A stretch of 64,000 nucleotides of DNA from Bradyrhizobium sp. WSM471 (GTDB taxonomy: Bacteria; Pseudomonadota; Alphaproteobacteria; Rhizobiales; Xanthobacteraceae). A program made the translations under genes and the position numbers. Below are positions 1-7,903 of the stretch, piece by piece. The DNA is taken from assembly GCF_000244915.1 (NCBI RefSeq), contig NZ_CM001442.1:3162001-3226000 (forward strand). The letters run 5' to 3'. Under the pieces are notes generated by a model, which saw only the letters and a list, made by a program, of their open reading frames with translations, was not told the DNA's origin and ran no database searches. Positions within the stretch are counted from its first letter, which is position 1. Each line of letters starts with the position of its first letter.

Positions 1-2
1 GC

Positions 3-266
3 TTGCCGTTCGCCGCGGTCCGCGTCATCAGCGATCCCGCCCATCGCGCGCTGCCGGCGCTCGCCCGCGCCGCCATCAAGCCGAACGGTCAGATCGACGT
101 GCTGGCCGTGCTGCGCGGCATCGCGCGCAATCCGACCGCGCTGCATGGACTGGTCTCGACCGGCCTCGACTTCAACCGCGCGCTGCGCAGCCTGCGCGGC
201 TGCCGCGACTATTTGATCGGCACCGAGCTCGTGGAGAGCGAGGCCCTGGTCTCCGAGGCGGCCTGA
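3..266 (+). CDS. hpnG: Hopanoid-associated phosphorylase HpnG, 3' end only
   Basis: This is the last 87 codons of a gene that begins before the window. The reading frame is open from the first base and ends at TGA 264-266. The tail, with an ALARAAIKPNGQID segment, fits the C-terminus of the nucleoside-phosphorylase-like HpnG, which removes adenine from adenosylhopane to give ribosylhopane. The substrate of HpnG is the product of HpnH, encoded on the opposite strand at 1988-3148, so the context supports the call. The catalytic part lies outside the window, so the assignment rests on the tail and the neighbourhood. A rho-independent terminator follows directly. Confidence 0.7.
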   Translation: MPFAAVRVISDPAHRALPALARAAIKPNGQIDVLAVLRGIARNPTALHGLVSTGLDFNRALRSLRGCRDYLIGTELVESEALVSEAA

Positions 267-294
267 GCGGGTTCTGCGATCACTAAAAACAAAA

Positions 295-327
295 GGTCCG
301 GTCGCCATTGGCGCCGGGCCTTTTTTT
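295..327 (+). terminator. Rho-independent terminator after hpnG
   Basis: A GC-rich hairpin (GGTCCGG pairing with CCGGGCC, extended by CGCC/GGCG, loop ATT) is followed by seven T at 321-327. It starts about 30 bases after the hpnG stop. An A-rich run precedes it, so it may also work on the other strand. It is nearly the same sequence as the hairpin at 1847-1877. Confidence 0.85.
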
Positions 328-375
328 GATCGTGGCCTGGTCGCCATCAGCGGCCGGGCCTCGCAAAGCGTCACT

Positions 376-411
376 CCGTAGGATGGGTTGAGCCCTTGCG
401 AAACCCATCTC
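376..411 (+). repeat. Left REP-like inverted repeat of the RAYT remnant
   Basis: This 36-base sequence recurs at 977-1012 as its reverse complement with one mismatch. Each copy can fold into a hairpin (GATGGGTT pairing with AACCCATC across a 12-base loop). The two copies bracket the broken RAYT transposase gene at 419-951, the arrangement expected of a REP-associated tyrosine transposase and its cognate REP sequences. Confidence 0.8.
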
Positions 412-418
412 TTCCCGA

Positions 419-951
419 TCAGCGCTCTCCATAATCGCGGCCATCATCCGACTGATCGCCCGCCCAATCGACTGGATAGTTGCCAAGCTCCACGTGACGA
501 TGAAACGAGGACGGCGCCAGTCGCGTACCCGGTCGACGAGCCTGTGCTTGACCGGATTGATATGAACATAGTCGATATGCCGGGCGAAATCGATTTCGTC
601 GCGAATGGTGTGCTCCCAATATCTGCGTTGCCAGATGCCCCGCTCACCTTTGGCCGAACGGCTTCGGGAGATCCTTTCGTTTCGCGCCAGACCGCGCGAA
701 AACGTGGACTTGATCAATTGTCAGCGCATTGCAAAATCGGCGTCAGCTTCAGGCAACGTCCATACGGTGTGAAGATGATCAGGCAACACCACGATGGCAT
801 CGATCGTGAACGGATGGCGCTGGTGCGTCTCACGAAACGCCGCGCGCAATAGCTCGACATGATCCGTGAGCAACGATAGCTTCCGTTCCGCCAGATTGAC
901 GGTAAAGAAGAAGCACCCACCGGGAACGAAGTTGCGACGGTACGCGGTCAT
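419..951 (-). pseudogene. REP-associated tyrosine transposase (RAYT), inactivated
   Basis: Read from ATG 951, the product starts MTAYRRNFVPGGCFFFTVNL and contains VVLPDHLHTVW, the HUH-like His-x-His region of the Y1 transposase family (IS200-like, TnpA_REP). The frame meets TGA at 721-723, where the family usually has Trp, so one G-to-A change explains it. It continues in the same frame through [15 protein letters not shown] and [13 protein letters not shown] with the conserved Tyr. Near 512-517 one base has been lost, and the C-terminus ([18 protein letters not shown]) is in another frame ending at 419. With a nonsense mutation and a frameshift it cannot make a full enzyme. Flanking inverted REP copies at 376-411 and 977-1012 support the identity. 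Confidence 0.88.
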
Positions 952-976
952 GGCGCAACGTTATCACCAAACAAGT

Positions 977-1012
977 GAGACGGGTTTCGCAAGGGCTCAA
1001 CCCATCCTACGG
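977..1012 (-). repeat. Right REP-like inverted repeat of the RAYT remnant
   Basis: Reverse complement of 376-411 with a single mismatch (ACGGG here against ATGGG in the expected complement). It ends eight bases before the DUF6572 start codon, so it forms most of that gene's leader. Confidence 0.8.
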
Positions 1013-1019
1013 GCTGAAT

Positions 1020-1352
1020 ATGTCAGTAGATCAGGCCGATACAATTGACGTCGCGACCATCGACAAGGCTTCCGGTGAGCTATGGCTCACGATCAGCGAT
1101 CATCTGCCGTGGGATGACAACGAAGGCGACCATCTCGTCCTTCTTCAGAACAAGCTCAACGCGTATCTTCGCTTTATCGAAAGTGGCGAGATATTCAAAA
1201 AGGTGCCCGATGCCAAGGGGCGCGGTATTGTAATCAACCTGGTCGGGAAGTTCCCGCTGAGCCATAAGGCCGACTTCTTCTACGGGAAGGCGCGAGCCGC
1301 CATAGAACGCGCGGGCGTTCGGTTACAGTTTAGCCTTATGAGCCCCAATTAA
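1020..1352 (+). CDS. DUF6572 domain protein
   Basis: A 110-residue soluble protein of unknown function. It starts MSVDQADTIDVATIDKAS and carries LTISDHLPWDD, LLQNKLNAYLRFIESGEI and VINLVGKFPL, the pattern of the small family annotated as DUF6572. I chose ATG 1020 because the upstream in-frame codons lie inside the REP repeat at 977-1012. No signal peptide or membrane segment is visible. It sits alone between the RAYT remnant and the hpnH terminator and may have arrived with that accessory patch. Proteins of this family are usually small orphan genes; nothing in the sequence suggests a reaction. Confidence 0.75.
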   Translation: MSVDQADTIDVATIDKASGELWLTISDHLPWDDNEGDHLVLLQNKLNAYLRFIESGEIFKKVPDAKGRGIVINLVGKFPLSHKADFFYGKARAAIERAGVRLQFSLMSPN

Positions 1353-1846
1353 GTGGCCCTCGCGGGGCACCCTTGGAATGCACCCCTAAGTGAGACACAG
1401 GTAATTCCTGTGACAAGCGCTCGTCTATCGTACGGTTTGCGCGGAGGTTGGATTTCGGGAAAGTAGTGCTTCCGCGCGCCGCCGACTGGCTGGCGCCGCT
1501 TTCGAATGGGCCATGATGGCATAGTGCCACTGTTTTGCCCGACGCGTCAAATTAAATTCGTAAAATACGAAGCTAGTGCTGGCCTTCGATTGCGCTCAAA
1601 ATGACGGCGCGGCTCGAATGCGGTGCAAATCTGCAGAATCCCAGCCATTGCCCGGTTGCCGCTGATTTGTTCGACGCCGCAATGACTTGCCGAATGCACA
1701 CTGAGCCGTTCAGCAGTCGCGTTTCTACTGTGCATGGGGTTGTTTTTCACTTTTTTGCGAGAGAGCTAACTGACCCCAAGCGGAGGGAGAGGAGCACTGC
1801 CTGCACATTTGCTCTTCCCCAATGCGCCTGAGCAAAAAAACAAAAG
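1353..1846. other. Non-coding stretch, no gene seen
   Basis: About 490 bases without a convincing reading frame on either strand; the short open frames lack family resemblance and ribosome sites. It is less GC-rich than its surroundings in places (for example 1545-1575). It may be debris from the insertion between hpnG and hpnH. Confidence 0.5.
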
Positions 1847-1877
1847 GCCCGGTCGCCATTGGCGATCGGGCGCTTTT
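1847..1877. terminator. Bidirectional rho-independent terminator for hpnH
   Basis: Hairpin GCCCGGTCGCC / GGCGATCGGGC with loop ATT and one G-T pair, followed by a T-run on the plus strand and preceded by a run of seven A (so a T-run on the minus strand). It lies about 110 bases beyond the hpnH stop and is the likely terminator of the ispH-hpnH direction. Its sequence almost repeats the hpnG terminator at 295-327. Confidence 0.75.
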
Positions 1878-1902
1878 TGTTTGATGTCTGCCTAACCTGA
1901 GT

Positions 1903-1975
1903 GGAGCGGGGCGCAATCCGGGACATTCAACGCGGAGGGCCCGTCCCGGATTCGCTTGCGCTCCATCCGGGCTAC
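1903..1975. repeat. Dispersed palindromic element (ATCCGGGAC family)
   Basis: Two 22-base arms, 1903-1924 and 1943-1964, are inverted copies with about three mismatches, and the unit ends GGGCTAC. A related but diverged copy is at 12406-12484. It lies just downstream of the hpnH stop codon. Confidence 0.6.
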
Positions 1976-1987
1976 AGGTCATCGCGC

Positions 1988-3148
1988 TTACGCGGCGGTC
2001 GAAGCCTTCCGCGCCGCCTTCTCCTGCGCAGCCTCGGCCTCGTCCTTGCGGATCTCCGAGAGGCGCTTCTGCACTTCCGCCGAGAAGATGTACTGCGCCG
2101 GGCGCTGCTTGCTCATGTCGATCTCGGGAGCCATCGGACCCGTGGTCCTGATGCCACGCAGCGACACCCACATCGCCTTCAGCGGGTTGTTGATGGCTGC
2201 GGTCGCCGCCGTCGGCTCGTAGCCGCAATGGGCCATGCAGTCCGCACACTTCTCGTACTTGCCGGTGCCGTAGGTTTCCCAATCGGTGGTGTCCATCAGC
2301 TCCTTGAAGGTCTTGGCGTAGCCTTCACCGAGCAGATAGCAGGGCTTCTGCCAGCCGAAGATGTTGCGCGCGGGCATGCCCCAGGGCGTGCACTCGTATT
2401 CCTGGTTGCCGGCGAGGAAGTCGAGGAACAGGCCGGAATGCATGAAATTCCACTTCTTGCCCTTGCCCATCGCAAAAACGTCGCGGAACAGCTTCTTGGT
2501 CTTGGTGCGGTTGAGGAAGTGCTCCTGGTCCGGCGCGCGCTCATAGGCATAGCCGGGCGACATCGAGACGCCGACACCGAGCTCGACGGTGAGGTCCAAG
2601 AACTTGGCGATCTCCTCGGCCGGATGGCCGTCGAAGATGGTGGCGTTGACGTTGACGGTGAAGCCGCGGGCCTTGGCCGCCTTGATCGCGGAGACGGCGC
2701 GGTCGAACACGCCCTTCTGCGACACGGCCTTGTCGTGATGCTCCTTCAGGCCGTCGAGATGCACGGAGAAGAACAGATAGGGCGAGGGCTCGAACAGATC
2801 GAGCTTCTTCTCGAGCAGCAGCGCATTTGTGCAGAGCGAGACGAACTTCTTGCGCGCCACGAGGCCGCGCACGATCTCGCCGATCTCCTTGTGGATCAGC
2901 GGCTCGCCGCCGGGAATGGCGACCATCGGCGCGCCGCACTCGTCGGCCGCGTCCCAGCACTCCTGCGCGGTCATGCGGCGGTTGAGGATCGCATCCGGAT
3001 AATCGATCTTGCCGCAGCCGACGCAGGCGAGGTTGCAGCGGAACAGCGGCTCCAGCATCAGCACGAGCGGATAGCGCTTGCGGCCAAGCAGCTTCTGCTT
3101 GATCAAATAGCCGCCGATACGCATTTCCTTGAAGAAGGGGATAGCCAT
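1988..3148 (-). CDS. hpnH: Adenosyl-hopene transferase HpnH (radical SAM)
   Basis: A 386-residue cytosolic radical SAM enzyme that joins the 5'-deoxyadenosyl group to diploptene (hopene) to make adenosylhopane, the first step in extended hopanoid side chains. The radical SAM cluster motif CNLACVGC gives C38, C42 and C45; a SAM-binding GGEPL follows, and a Cys-rich CADCMAHCGYEP sits near the C-terminus. The length matches the family. It starts at ATG 3148, 35 bases after the ispH stop, so ispH and hpnH look like one transcript. The C-terminal tail is Ala/Lys/Glu-rich. Its product feeds HpnG, whose gene end is at 266, in convergent orientation. Confidence 0.95.
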   Translation of the reverse strand: MAIPFFKEMRIGGYLIKQKLLGRKRYPLVLMLEPLFRCNLACVGCGKIDYPDAILNRRMTAQECWDAADECGAPMVAIPGGEPLIHKEIGEIVRGLVARKKFVSLCTNALLLEKKLDLFEPSPYLFFSVHLDGLKEHHDKAVSQKGVFDRAVSAIKAAKARGFTVNVNATIFDGHPAEEIAKFLDLTVELGVGVSMSPGYAYERAPDQEHFLNRTKTKKLFRDVFAMGKGKKWNFMHSGLFLDFLAGNQEYECTPWGMPARNIFGWQKPCYLLGEGYAKTFKELMDTTDWETYGTGKYEKCADCMAHCGYEPTAATAAINNPLKAMWVSLRGIRTTGPMAPEIDMSKQRPAQYIFSAEVQKRLSEIRKDEAEAAQEKAARKASTAA

Positions 3149-3183
3149 TACAAGTTTCTTTCTGGGCTTGAAATTCGGGTGGG

Positions 3184-4110
3184 TCAGCTCGCAGCCAGTT
3201 GGGCCGGAAGCCGGAATTCGATGTTTTCCTCGCGGCCGGGGAGCACCGAGACCTTGACCGGTCCGATCCGCCGCATTGCTTCGATCACGTCATCCACGAG
3301 TACCTCGGGCGCCGAAGCGCCAGCCGTGACACCGACGGTCCTGGCATCTTTCAACCACTCGGGATTGAGCGCGCTGCCGTCGGCGATCAGATAACTCGCG
3401 ACACCGGCCTCAGTGCCGATTTCGCGGAGCCGGTTCGAATTCGAGCTATTGGCAGCGCCCACCACCAAGATCACGTCGACCAGCTTGCTCAAGTCCCTTA
3501 CCGCAGATTGGCGGTTCTGTGTCGCATAGCAGATATCCCGGATATCCGGGCCTTGAATATCTGTAAAGCGGGCCTGGAGGGCCGAAATGATGTCCTTGGT
3601 GTCATCCACAGACAGGGTGGTCTGGGTGATATAGGCCACTGGCGTATCCGCCGGCAGCTCGAGGGCCGTAACCTCTTCAACGCTTTGGACCAGCAGGACG
3701 GGGGCGGGAACCTGGCCCATGGTACCCTCGACCTCGGGGTGGCCGGCATGGCCGATCAGGATCAGGGTGCGGCCCCTGGCGATGTAACGCTTCCCCTGAT
3801 TGTGAACTTTCGTGACCAGGGGGCAGGTGGCATTGAGCACCGGAAGATCGCGCGCGGCCGCTTCTTCCTCGACGCTGCGGGCCACGCCATGAGCGCTGAA
3901 GACGGTCACGGCCTTCGGCGGTACCTCCGACAGTTCCTCGACGAAGATCGCGCCCTTGTTCTTCAGGCTCTCGACGACGTACTTGTTGTGCACGATCTCA
4001 TGGCGCACGTAGACGGGCGGGCCGTACTTCTCCAGCGCCCGTTCCACGATCTCGATCGCACGCACCACGCCCGCGCAAAAGCCGCGCGGTTGCGCCAGAT
4101 AAACTTCCAT
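3184..4110 (-). CDS. ispH: 4-hydroxy-3-methylbut-2-enyl diphosphate reductase IspH
   Basis: A 308-residue iron-sulphur enzyme making IPP and DMAPP in the last step of the MEP pathway, the precursor supply for hopanoids. Cluster ligands C12 (GFCAG), C96 (NATCPLV) and C194 (DICYATQ) and the substrate histidines H41 (HEIVHNKY), H74 (SAHGV) and H124 (GHPEVEG) are all present. I chose ATG 4110 ([14 protein letters not shown]) because the open frame upstream, to 4383, has no family similarity. It precedes hpnH on the same strand. Placing a MEP enzyme in the hopanoid cluster links precursor supply to use. Confidence 0.95.
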   Translation of the reverse strand: MEVYLAQPRGFCAGVVRAIEIVERALEKYGPPVYVRHEIVHNKYVVESLKNKGAIFVEELSEVPPKAVTVFSAHGVARSVEEEAAARDLPVLNATCPLVTKVHNQGKRYIARGRTLILIGHAGHPEVEGTMGQVPAPVLLVQSVEEVTALELPADTPVAYITQTTLSVDDTKDIISALQARFTDIQGPDIRDICYATQNRQSAVRDLSKLVDVILVVGAANSSNSNRLREIGTEAGVASYLIADGSALNPEWLKDARTVGVTAGASAPEVLVDDVIEAMRRIGPVKVSVLPGREENIEFRLPAQLAAS

Positions 4111-4573
4111 TGGACGGCCATCACGCAAGTTGCACCAATCCGCTCTCAAGTTTAGGGGACACCCCGATACGAACCAATGAGTTGCAATATCCGCACCATC
4201 GGTTTCGCGCACGCGGTAGCCGCCCACCCCTTTCGGGGCCCGATGCATGGAGGCGCAGCACTTTGTGTCAAAAAATCGGCAGCAAGGAAAGGTGGAATGA
4301 ACTTTGGTTCCCCGCGGGAACAGTTTCGCGGTATTATAGTAGATGTCGTCCGTGGCAGCAAATGTGACGACATTTGTGCGCACGCTTCGTCACTTTCCCG
4401 CCTCAACTCCCCGGCTATACCGACGGCCCCCGCATGATTTTGCCATGGTCTTTCGCCGTTTACCTCGAACCTTCTGACGGCGATAACCACTCAAAACAGC
4501 AATAGGTTTCGGCCGGGAACTCCGTTAAACAGCGGGCGTTTCCGGCAAGCTGTTAACCGCAGAAAGAAAAGTA
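4111..4573. other. Divergent promoter region between ispH and hpnN
   Basis: About 460 bases separate the two divergent start codons, so promoters for both directions must lie here. A GTTCC/GGAAC-type hairpin sits near 4309-4323, and the region around 4330-4345 is AT-rich. I could not assign a sigma factor motif with confidence, and no small gene stands out. Confidence 0.45.
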
Positions 4574-7162
4574 GTGCTGCAAAGCGTCGTCGTTGCCATC
4601 GTCAGGGCCTGCACCCGGTTTGCCTCCCTCGTCGTCGTTCTCGGGCTCCTGCTGGCGGTGGGGGCGGGCTATTACACGTCCCGGCATTTCGCCATCAACA
4701 CCGACATCAATTCGCTGATTGCCCAAAATTTGGACTGGCGCCAACGCGACCAGCAGTTCGATCGCGCCTTCGACCGCGATGCGACGATTACGGCGGTGGT
4801 CGAAGCCAAGACGCCGGAGATGGCGACCGCGGCGTCGGACGCCCTCTACGCCAAGCTGAGGGACAACAAGACCGAGTTCCAGTCGATGCAGCAGCTCGGC
4901 ACAGGCGAGTTCTTCGAGAAGAATGGCCTGTTGTTCCTGCCGACAGAGGAAGTCGCCAAGGTCACCGGCCAGTTCGAATCCGCCGCGCCCCTGATCGAGA
5001 TCATGGCGGGCGATCCCTCGATCCGCGGCCTGACCGGCGCGCTCGAGACGGGACTTGCTGGCGTGAAACGCGGGCAGGTCAAGCTCGACAACACCGAGCG
5101 GCCCTTCAACCAGATCGCGCAAACGGTCGAGACCGTGCTCAATAAGGGCAACGCGACCTTCTCCTGGCGCGAGCTCGTCAGCGACCAGCCGCTGACGGAT
5201 TCGGACAAGCGCGCCTTCATCGAGTTCAAGCCGATCCTCGACTACAACGCGCTCGAGCCCGGCAAGGGCGCAACCGACGCGATCCGCAAAGCCGCAGCCG
5301 ATCTGGATTTTGCCACCAAATATCAGGCGCGAGTCCGGCTGACCGGACCGGTCCCGATCGCCAACGAGGAATATGCAACCGTCCAGGAAGGCGCCGTCGT
5401 CAACGGCATCGGCACCGTCCTCGTCGTGCTGCTCATCCTGTGGCTGGCGCTGCATTCGGCGAAGATCATCTTCGCGGTGTTCGTCAATCTCTTCGTCGGT
5501 CTTGCGCTGACCACCGCCGCCGGCCTGATGATGGTGGGCTCGCTCAATTTGCTGTCGATCGCATTCGCCGTGCTGTTCGTCGGCCTCGGCGTCGATTTCG
5601 GCATCCAGTACAGCGTCCGCTATCGCTCCGAACGCTACAAGCATAACGACCTTTCGGGCGCGCTGATCCTGGCCGCCAAGCGGTCGGCAATTCCGTTGTC
5701 GCTGGCGGCAATGGCGACCGCGGCTGGCTTCCTCTGCTTCATCCCCACCGACTACAAGGGTATCGCCGAACTCGGCCAGATCGCCGGCGTCGGCATGCTG
5801 GTCGCGTTCGTCACCAGCATCACGGTACTCCCGGCGATGCTGAAGCTGTTGAACCCGCCCGGTGAGAAAGAGCCGGTCGGCTATGCCTTCCTGGCGCCGC
5901 TCGATCACTTCCTGGAGAAGCACCGCGTGCTGGTCGTCGGTGGTACGATGTTTCTGGCGGTCGCCGGCCTGCCGCTGCTCTACTACATGAAGTTCGACTT
6001 CAACCCGATGAACCTGCGCAACCCGAAGGCGGAGTCGATCGCGACCTTCCTCGATTTGCGCAAGGATCCCAACACGGGCGCCAATGCCATCAACGTGATG
6101 ACCACGTCGGAAGAGCAGGCACGGCAGGTCGAGGCGAAGCTGGAGAAGGTGCCGGAGGTGTTGCGCGTGATGTCGCTCAACAGCTTCGTTCCTGAAGACC
6201 AGCCGCCGAAGCTGAAGCTGCTCGCGCAGGGCGCCAAGGTGCTGAACCCCGCGCTCAATCCCGACCAGATCGACGCCGCACCGACGGACAAGGAAAACGT
6301 CGATGCGCTGAAATCCTCGGTCGACAATCTGCGCCGGACCGCGGGCGATGCGAAGGGCCCGGGTGCGGTCGCCTCGCGTCGGCTCGCGGACGCACTGGAA
6401 AAGCTCGCCAATGGCGATGAAGCCACGCGGAACAAGGCGCAGGACGTGTTCGTCGCGCCGATGAAGATCGTGTTCGACCAGCTCCGGAACGCGATGCAGG
6501 CCGAGCCGGTCACCCTGAAATCATTGCCGGCAGATCTCGTCAGCGCCTGGAAGAGCAAGGACGGCATCATCCGCGTCGAGGCGCTGCCGAAGGGCGATCC
6601 CAACGACAACGACACGCTACGCAAATTTGCGGCGGCGGTACTCGTTGCCGAGCCGACCGCGATCGGCGGTCCGGTCTCGATCCTGAAATCCGGCGACACC
6701 GTGGTGAAGGCGTTCATCCATGCCGGAATCTATGCGCTGCTGGTGATCGGCCTGTTGCTGTGGATTACGCTGCGCCGGTTCGTCGACGTGCTGATGACGT
6801 TGGTGCCGCTGCTGGTGGCCGGCGCGGTGACGCTCGAGATCTGCGTGCTGATCGGCTTGCCGCTGAACTTTGCCAACATTGTCGCGTTCCCGCTGCTGCT
6901 CGGCGTCGGCGTGGCCTTCAAGATCTACTATGTCGTGGCCTGGCGCTCGGGCAGGACAAACCTGCTCCAGACCAGCCTGACGCGCGCGATCTTTTTCAGC
7001 GCGCTGACGACGGCGACCGCGTTCGGCAGCCTTTGGTTGTCGAGCCATCCCGGCACGTCCAGCATGGGCAAGCTGCTCGCGCTGTCGCTGGTGACGACGC
7101 TCGCCGCTGTGCTGCTGTTTCAGCCCGCCCTAATGGGCAAACCCCGCAATCTCAGGGAGTAG
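4574..7162 (+). CDS. hpnN: Hopanoid transporter HpnN (MMPL/RND family)
   Basis: An 862-residue inner-membrane RND-superfamily protein that moves hopanoids toward the outer membrane. An N-terminal membrane segment is followed by a large periplasmic domain. The first membrane bundle starts near residue 275 (GTVLVVLLILWLAL) and includes VGLGVDFGIQYSVRYRSER. A second periplasmic domain and second bundle follow (YALLVIGLLLWITL onward). This duplicated layout is that of MMPL transporters. The start is GTG 4574 with a weak AGAAAG-type ribosome site. The gene is divergent from ispH-hpnH, and its 3' end overlaps the convergent DUF2147 gene by 33 bases. Confidence 0.93.
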   Translation: MLQSVVVAIVRACTRFASLVVVLGLLLAVGAGYYTSRHFAINTDINSLIAQNLDWRQRDQQFDRAFDRDATITAVVEAKTPEMATAASDALYAKLRDNKTEFQSMQQLGTGEFFEKNGLLFLPTEEVAKVTGQFESAAPLIEIMAGDPSIRGLTGALETGLAGVKRGQVKLDNTERPFNQIAQTVETVLNKGNATFSWRELVSDQPLTDSDKRAFIEFKPILDYNALEPGKGATDAIRKAAADLDFATKYQARVRLTGPVPIANEEYATVQEGAVVNGIGTVLVVLLILWLALHSAKIIFAVFVNLFVGLALTTAAGLMMVGSLNLLSIAFAVLFVGLGVDFGIQYSVRYRSERYKHNDLSGALILAAKRSAIPLSLAAMATAAGFLCFIPTDYKGIAELGQIAGVGMLVAFVTSITVLPAMLKLLNPPGEKEPVGYAFLAPLDHFLEKHRVLVVGGTMFLAVAGLPLLYYMKFDFNPMNLRNPKAESIATFLDLRKDPNTGANAINVMTTSEEQARQVEAKLEKVPEVLRVMSLNSFVPEDQPPKLKLLAQGAKVLNPALNPDQIDAAPTDKENVDALKSSVDNLRRTAGDAKGPGAVASRRLADALEKLANGDEATRNKAQDVFVAPMKIVFDQLRNAMQAEPVTLKSLPADLVSAWKSKDGIIRVEALPKGDPNDNDTLRKFAAAVLVAEPTAIGGPVSILKSGDTVVKAFIHAGIYALLVIGLLLWITLRRFVDVLMTLVPLLVAGAVTLEICVLIGLPLNFANIVAFPLLLGVGVAFKIYYVVAWRSGRTNLLQTSLTRAIFFSALTTATAFGSLWLSSHPGTSSMGKLLALSLVTTLAAVLLFQPALMGKPRNLRE

Positions 7163-7762
7163 GCAGATGTCGCCGACCTGGTCGGCGGCGCCCTTCTGAC
7201 CGGGTTTGGCGGTGCCGGCGGCCTTCGGGGCTGCGGGCGCAGGCTGCGCCGCCATAGCGCCCGTCGTTCCCAGGGCTTTCGGCGCCGCGCCGGTGGGCTT
7301 TGGCGCGCCCTTGGCCACGGCGTTGGCGGAGCTCAAGGGAATCGGGGGGCTGACCCGTGTCCAGGTCTCGCCACCGCACAGGAAGCCCATCACGCAGCCC
7401 TTGATCTCGAGCTGGTCGGTGCCAACCGGCGTGATGGTCGCGCTGTAGAGCTGGCCGTCCTTGGCGTTGTAGACCTGACCTTCCCACTGATCGGCGCCGG
7501 GCTTCTTCTTCATGTCGATCAGGGTCGCCATGCCCAGCGTGGGCCGGGTCTTTTTCGACGCGTCCGGATTGTTCTCGTCGCGGCCGCCGGGCTGTTTTTC
7601 CCAGGAAACCGCGCCCCACATGCTGCCATTGCATTGGGCGACACGAATGTTGGCGACGCCGTCGGCAACCCGCCAGTCGCCGGTCGGATCGGCGGCGAGC
7701 GCCGGAGTCAGGCAGGTGTAACCGCCAGCCAGTATTAGTCCGGTGTAAAGGGCTAAACGCAT
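7130..7762 (-). CDS. Secreted DUF2147 protein
   Basis: A 210-residue exported protein of unknown function. After a Sec signal peptide (MRLALYTGLILAGGYTCLTPALA) comes a DUF2147 domain (GDWRVADGVANIRVAQC, WEGQVYNAKDGQLYSATI, GCVMGFLCGGETWTRV), predicted to be a small beta-barrel. The last 60 residues are Ala/Pro/Gly-rich, longer than the usual family member. I chose ATG 7762 because AAGGAA lies just upstream; an earlier in-frame start at 7786 lacks this. Its 3' end runs 33 bases into the end of hpnN on the opposite strand, so the two transcripts overlap. It lies between two hopanoid genes, but a role in that pathway is not shown. Confidence 0.85.
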   Translation of the reverse strand: MRLALYTGLILAGGYTCLTPALAADPTGDWRVADGVANIRVAQCNGSMWGAVSWEKQPGGRDENNPDASKKTRPTLGMATLIDMKKKPGADQWEGQVYNAKDGQLYSATITPVGTDQLEIKGCVMGFLCGGETWTRVSPPIPLSSANAVAKGAPKPTGAAPKALGTTGAMAAQPAPAAPKAAGTAKPGQKGAADQVGDICLLPEIAGFAH

Positions 7763-7903
7763 GATAGTTCCTTGGCAGTGCAACATGGTCTAAAGCTCTG
7801 CTTGCGAAGATGGTCCGAAAAAGGGCAAAAGGCCGCACAGACCGTTTTTGGCAACGGTCCGTTTTCAGTTGACGAGACGGCCCTCAACCGAAGTATGTAG
7901 CGG

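Noticed and set aside
376..1012. An active IS200/IS605 insertion sequence
   Set aside because: The transposase is interrupted by a stop codon and a frameshift, and the termini are REP copies, not IS ends.
975..1019. An earlier start for the DUF6572 gene inside the REP copy
   Set aside because: The additional 15 residues come from the repeat, and the family-like sequence begins at ATG 1020.
1901..3394. A 497-codon open frame on the plus strand opposite hpnH
   Set aside because: It is a shadow of hpnH in a GC-rich genome; its translation is Arg/Leu/Glu-rich without any family motif, and the minus strand holds a fully recognisable enzyme.
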